Shown one piece after another: positions 58,930-64,000 of a DNA stretch of 64,000 nucleotides. Both the position numbers and the translations under genes were made by a program. Numbering within the stretch: position 1 is the first letter of the stretch; each line of letters starts with the position of its first letter. A model generated the notes under the pieces. That model ran no database searches, was not told the origin of the DNA, and was given only the letters and a program-made list of their open reading frames with translations. This DNA is from Sphagnum magellanicum (taxonomy: Eukaryota > Streptophyta > Sphagnopsida > Sphagnales > Sphagnaceae), in contig CM038919.1 of assembly GCA_021904315.1 (NCBI GenBank), positions 14,129,666-14,193,665 on the forward strand, given 5' to 3'.

Positions 58930-61400
58930 ATGTGACCATAATAATGAAGATAAATTTGAAGAAGAACAAAAGGACATATTAATAGATACAATGGTGCAAA
59001 ACATATTATCTTCCAAAAATATATATGATTATTTTGAAAATGTTGTAATTGTGGCACCAGGTCAAGATTTCAAACCATTGGGCCTTTTTCAAGATCCCCA
59101 TTTTGAAGAATTGAACTTTCCTACATTGTTTTTTGGACAATCTCTTAACAACCAAGGAATAAAAATGTCTTATCAAATGATTGCTCAATGGGAACTCTTA
59201 CATAAAAATCATAATTTTGCCACACATAAGTTATTACAGTATTGATTCATTTCGTTATTTCATCATCTTGGGTGCACATATGAAAAGGGAAACTCCTTGG
59301 ACATCAACTTCAAGCACGTGATGTTATAAATAGACTAAATTTGGATGTTATTTTACATTTTAATTAGGATATATGAATCTTTCAAGACTACTTACTTCAC
59401 TTGATTATTTAAGTTGATTAAGAAAAAATGTATTTGCAATGATTCAATAATTAAGCCCCCCAACATTTTTGTTACATTTACTAGTGTTGAAAGTAAACAA
59501 CTTCCTTTATTAAAATTTTTATATGACTTAAATAGTAAAAAATTAATATTTAACATTCCTTTTGACACATTAGAACCCAAACATGTTACAGATCTTATAT
59601 GATGTGATCCTATTACATGTACACAATATTATGATCATTGTATGAGATTTTTTTGTACATTGTGTATGAAAGATAATTCCATTTTTTGGAATTCATTAGA
59701 TTTTTTCTTTGTTACAAAATTTCAAAGTCATGGAAGTCAACATGACAATGGACTTTTATGCACCAATTTATGGTTTGGATTCAAACAATGCAATTGAAAA
59801 CTTTGTGGACAAATATACATCATGTGATAATAATAACTAGCACCCAATTTTCATGAAGTTCAAACACATCATCACAAAAAAACTTGTAGGAAGAAAAATC
59901 AAACCATTTGTTGATTTAATTTTCCATGGCCTCCTATGGAAAAAAAACAAATTCTTGAACCATTCCCAATGGAATTTTTAACCCCTTCAAAAAGGGTTCA
60001 TTTAGGTGAAATTAACAAAAGAATTTCTGGGGATGTTAATAAAATTGATTTACAAACAATATCTATGTCATTTAATGCATTACTAAAATTGCTTTCTATA
60101 GATAAAGAGACATACATCAATGCATTACAAGTAAAATTCTAAAAACCAACAAGTTTTTTACAAAGATTATGTAAAGACATACGAACACATATTCATGTTG
60201 GAAATCTTTGGCAAACAAACACAAATGTTTAATTCATACTTGGCCCCTATGCTACAACTACTTATTGCACATCTTATTTAACAAAATAGTCACAAAAGAA
60301 TTGAGAAATATAATTATTAGTTGTAATGAAAACAAATTTGAAGCACATATTCACATTCAAAAGATGGGAAATGTTTTTCTTAATGTTCAACAAATGTTAA
60401 CACAATTAATTACATATATTGTGTTATCTATACCATTGTACCATGTATTTAAAACATTTAAATTCATTAATACATCCCCATTACAAGAACGTGCATTTGC
60501 GTTTAAAAATGGTGCATCATTAAAAAATTTCCTTTGGATTCTACATATATTATATGTTTATTAATCATTGATAAATACATCAAAAGACCTAACTATTTAT
60601 CTAACATTTTTCTCATTGAACTTGTTGCAAATTATGACATTATAAATCTTAGGGAAAAAAACAAAAAATCTCATATAATTCATTATGTGCATTATAATGA
60701 ACATCAAAACCTAGAAAATTATTATAAAGAACAATTATTATTATTTATTCCTTTTTTTTGATAACGAACATGCTCTCAAAGGTGACCATTCCACATGGAA
60801 TGCGACATGTAACATGCATGAAATACAAATCAATTTATTAAGAAAAACATTTATATATCATTTTGATAATAATAATGCATACACCACAAATTGGGAAAAC
60901 ATAGAATCACAAGCTCTTGAATTAGCAACAAAAATGACACTAACATATGGATGGATAAATTTCTTAATGCAGATATTGGGTTTTCTTCACAAAATATTAT
61001 CAATTATACTAGAGTGGAACCATATAACATTTGTAATGAATATATTGTTAACTCATGTATAGGTGTCTCCATTATTCCTGATTCAACCAATATTGATATT
61101 CAAGACCAAATTATGCCTACCCATGAATTCCATTCATTATTTCAAAAAATGAATAATGAACATCTTATATTTGATGATGTCATGTATAGGAAAAAAAAAA
61201 TCCAAATGAACCAATTCATTTATTCATTATTGGAGGTGTTGGCATAGGTAAAACTTTCACATTAATGCTTTTAATTCAAGCTTTGATATGGTTTTATAAT
61301 AAACATCCTCATTTAGACCTTTTAAAAAAGAAAGTTTTGCTCATAACATATATTGGAAAAGCAACATTTAACATTGAAGTTTATGCTTATATGTATTATT
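58930..61400 (+). pseudogene. Helitron Rep/Pif1-helicase protein, broken
   Basis: Recognisable blocks in order: VIVAPGQDFKPLGLFQD and ELNFPTLFFGQ (upstream conserved region), FQSHGSQHDNGLL (HUH nuclease motif region at about 59722-59760), VDKYTSCD, CRKKNQTIC and FNFPWPPMEKKQILEPFP, YATTTYCTSYLTK (tyrosine motif region), KMGNVFLNVQQMLTQL, FINTSPLQERAFAF, ELVANYDIINLR, YKEQLLLFIPFF, and a Walker A-containing IIGGVGIGKTFTLMLLIQAL (about 61225-61285) with VLLITYIGKATFNIE. These follow the Helitron Rep-helicase text closely. At least six frame changes or stops intervene. The second HUH histidine is N. The helicase is cut off after motif Ia. Confidence 0.85.
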
Positions 61401-61430
61401 GAAAACATGAATCAAAATTGCAATAGAATC

Positions 61431-62211
61431 CCCATGGTTTATTGAAAAAAAATCCAAATAACAATTAAAATTTGTGGTATATCAAAATACAATCTGTGGT
61501 TTTCTACTATAAGTACCTACAATTCCTTTTATTTTTTCCCAAAACTATGTTTAAGAAATCCCCCTATTTTCCAGAATTCTCTCTTTTTGGATTGTCCCAA
61601 GTCACATCACCATGATTCAAAACCAACAAGAATTCAAAATTCAAATTAACAAAGGTTCCCCTTAATAAGGGAGTAGGCATATTATATTGTTTTTGGATGT
61701 ATAAGGCCTTAAGGATAGGGATTGATCATTGAACATTGGAGGTTTAAATTTTGAATTCTTATTTAGTTTTGATTCATGTTGATGGTGACTTAGGGATTGC
61801 CCAAAGATGGGAGTTTTGGGGAAGTGATTTTCATTCTTAGACACACAATTTTGAAATAAGGAAATAAAGGTAGGTACTTTGTAATAGAAAATACAAATTC
61901 TATTTTTGGTACACCATAGATTTAATCTTGTTGTTTGATTACATTTCAATAGAACATGTAATTTTTTGTTGTATTTTGATGGAAGTTTTCAATAAACAAG
62001 GGAAGTATAGACTTTTACAATGATTTCCATATTCACATTATTGTGTGAATTATCTATTGTATCAAGAATATCATGAAATGAATTGTAATTTTATTCTAAT
62101 TTTCTATGTTGTATTTTGAAATATAGATTTTGGTTATTTGAAATAACCATGAATATGGTGTTTTAATGAATTGTAAACACGTGTGTTTAGAATCAAAGTA
62201 GAAATTGTGAA
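61431..62211. other. AT-rich spacer
   Basis: No helicase continuation and no other coding signal. It ends where LTR-like copy B begins. Confidence 0.4.
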
Positions 62212-62810
62212 TGTCGCAACCCCACTTTGAGGGAGTTATGAGGTCGTCACTCACACTTGTGAAAATGGGACTTGGAAGTCCTCCGGGACTCCCGAAAACT
62301 CAGAGCGCGATTATAGGGGTCAAAACACCTCACATTGAGGCGTTTTTTATACCGTTGGAAAGGTCTTGAAGTGAAAATGTCCAAAATGGCCTCACATGGG
62401 CCATTTGGACATATACAACACAAGTTATGGTCGAAAGAAGGGCAGGAATCAAATTGGCAATTTGACTCCCCACCACTAAAAGTCAGGAATCGACCCGATT
62501 TCGGTGCGTGCAGGTGAAATGCGACACATCATTAGAAAGTTCTCGAGGAGAGCTACAACTTTGATTTAGACCTTGTCCCAATCCGAGTTTGGGGCGAGAA
62601 GTTATGCGCGTCCAAAGTCCCAAGAGTCTAAACTGGGACAGATTAGGGACTCCACTTTGGGAGTCCTGGGAAAAAGAGCCATTTGGATGTAAGTGCGGCA
62701 GAGAGTTGTAGAGAATACTATATGGGGGAAGGTGCTGGCTTCCCCCGAGTCCGGGCCGTGATGAGTCAAGTGAGTCCAGGGTAGCCCGTGGCTCATCCCA
62801 ACACCAAAAG
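62212..62810 (-). mobile_element. GC-rich LTR-like element, copy B, minus orientation, truncated by copy C
   Basis: Begins TGTCGCAACCCC, the reverse complement of copy A's end, and follows copy A in reverse up to CAACACCAAAAG. There copy C starts. Its last 110 bp (62701-62810) are repeated at 63796-63905. Confidence 0.65.
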
Positions 62811-63795
62811 TGACGCGCCCCCAACTCTTCAAGGGACTCAAATGTGAGCCCAAGTAGAAAGCAGCGGAATAAGGAGGAGTCGGAGCACGCTCCCTAGCTC
62901 ACAACCCTTTGAGGGGTAGAGGGGCAGGTTGGAGCCCTGGGATGGGACTAGGAAGAGTTGACAAGCTTTAGTCACTCACACGGGCCTGCACACAACCCAC
63001 ACAAAGTGGTTAGTGCAAAGTTAGAGCACACTTGGTGCTAGGACGAGCCACGGGCAACACGGACACACAAGACTCACCACGGCCCGGACTTGGGGGAAGC
63101 CACCACCTTCCCCCTTATAGTATACTCTGCAGCTCTCCATGGAGGCTACATCCAAATGGCTATTTTTCCCGGGACTCCCGAGTGGGAGTCCCGAAATCGC
63201 GCCAAATGGGACTCCCGGGACTTTGGAGCCCCATAACTTTGCGAGCAGACCTCGGATCGAAATGCGGTCTAAAGCAAAGTTGTAGATCTCGTCGAGACCT
63301 TTCCAACGGTATGTCGCACGTTCTCTACAGCCAAGTATTTCGGGTCGATTCCCGACTTTTAGTGGTCGGGAGTCAAAACTGGCAGACTCTCGGGAATTCG
63401 ACTCTCGACCCTTCTTTTGGCCATAACTTGTGTTTCAGTTGTCCAAATGAGCAATGCGAGCCCATTTTAGATATCTACGCTTTAAGAGCTTTCCAATGAT
63501 ATAAAGAACGCCACAATCCATTGAGGTTTGACCCCTGCAATCGCTCTCTGAAGTTTTGGGAGTCCACCGGGACTCCATCTCCCAAAGTGGGAGTTTGCCT
63601 TGGGAGTGTGAGGGTTCACTCCCTCACACTTTCTAACACTTTCTCACACTCCCGGGAATACGTGATGTGACTCCCGGGCTTCCTTTTGCCTTGACTCCCG
63701 GGCTTCCTCTTGGCTTAACTCCCAAGCTTCCTCTTGGCCCGCAACCTTGCAACCCCCTTAGCCTTGGTCGCGAGCCCAAAGCTAGGGTTGCGACA
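62811..63795 (+). mobile_element. GC-rich LTR-like element, copy C (985 bp), complete
   Basis: Begins TGACGCGCCCCC and ends GGTTGCGACA. It is the same orientation as copy A and diverged from A and B. Near its 3' end are three units of ACTCCC(G/A)(G/A)GCTTCCT (about 63670-63740). Flanked by 110-bp near-perfect direct repeats. Confidence 0.65.
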
Positions 63796-64000
63796 GAGAG
63801 TTGTAGAGAATACTATATTGGGGAAGGTGCTGGCTTCCCCCGAGTCCGGGCCGTGATGAGTCAAGTGAGTTCAGGGTAGCCCGTGGCTCATCCCAACACC
63901 AAAAGGGTGCAGAATGAGTTTTAACCAACTTGTTGGTTGGATTTGGATGCAGGATCGTGTAATTGAGTAAGCTTGTCCCTCTTCCTAGTCTATCCCAAAG
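63796..64000 (-). mobile_element. GC-rich LTR-like element, copy D, minus orientation, runs off the window
   Basis: Starts with the 110-bp segment also found at 62701-62810 and then continues the family in reverse (GGGTGCAGAATGAG... to CTTCCTAGTCTA), matching copy A around 56230-56320. B and D together look like one element interrupted by C. Confidence 0.65.

Larger units (their letters stand above)
53700..61430 (+). mobile_element. Degenerate Helitron with RPA-like, OTU, Rep and Pif1-helicase remnants
   Basis: On one strand and in a plausible order lie an RPA1-like zinc ribbon (to 54742), an OTU cysteine-protease domain (55558-56090), and Rep/helicase pieces (58930-61400) with Helitron-specific blocks. 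An 820-bp GC-rich LTR-like insertion (56102-56921) follows the OTU domain. Many stops and frameshifts show it is dead. The helicase stops soon after its Walker A region, so the 3' end is deleted. No TC or CTRR ends were recognised, so the outer limits are approximate. Whether the RPA-like part belongs to the same insertion is inference. Confidence 0.65.

Noticed and set aside
1..64000. tRNA and rRNA genes
   Set aside because: Scanned by eye for cloverleaf-like A/B box pairs and conserved rRNA blocks. Only the weak SINE-like B box at 9558 was found, with no foldable tRNA around it.

Overview
The window is nuclear DNA of a land plant. It holds four recognisable spliced genes with GT-AG introns, separated by long AT-rich tracts packed with decayed transposons. 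A plant CesA, a TIR1/COI1-family receptor that fits neither angiosperm clade cleanly, and an OTU-carrying Helitron of a type I associate more with animals suggest a seed-free plant (fern, lycophyte or bryophyte). The species cannot be fixed from the sequence.

Layout. 1-2.8 kb: 3' portion of a TIR1/COI1-family leucine-rich-repeat F-box receptor (+). 3.7-6.6 kb: shrunken Ty1/copia element with both LTRs. 6.95-7.95 kb: long inverted-repeat element. 9.2-9.7 kb: SINE-like sequence. 11.4-13.6 kb: TOG/ARM-repeat microtubule-type protein (-), five coding exons. 15.4-17.2 kb: minisatellite whose units contain GC-rich palindromes. 17.9-33.4 kb: CACTA/En-Spm territory with DUF4218 and DUF4216 remnants, several CACTA-type termini, a hAT relic, two 0.55-kb direct repeats and simple repeats. 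33.4-40 kb: mostly featureless AT-rich DNA, with a 42-bp tandem repeat and a 289-bp MITE carrying a zinc-knuckle fragment. 40.97-46.4 kb: complete cellulose synthase catalytic subunit gene (+), 14 exons, 1108 aa. 47.8-50.9 kb: complete triple-KH RNA-binding protein of the BTR1/PCBP type (-), 8 exons, 346 aa, convergent with CesA. 52.6-53 kb: 38-bp minisatellite. 53.7-61.4 kb: broken Helitron (RPA1-like zinc ribbon, OTU protease, Rep and Pif1-helicase pieces). 56.1-56.9 and 62.2-64 kb: GC-rich LTR-like elements, one flanked by a 110-bp direct duplication.

The four host genes have unrelated jobs: hormone-type perception, microtubule organisation, wall synthesis and RNA binding. I see no operon-like or cluster logic among them. 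For the three complete genes the exon models close in frame (1002, 3327 and 1041 nt). The receptor fragment also stays in frame across all its introns (1716 nt). The remaining open frames in the AT-rich DNA are short, lack family signatures, and are treated as chance.
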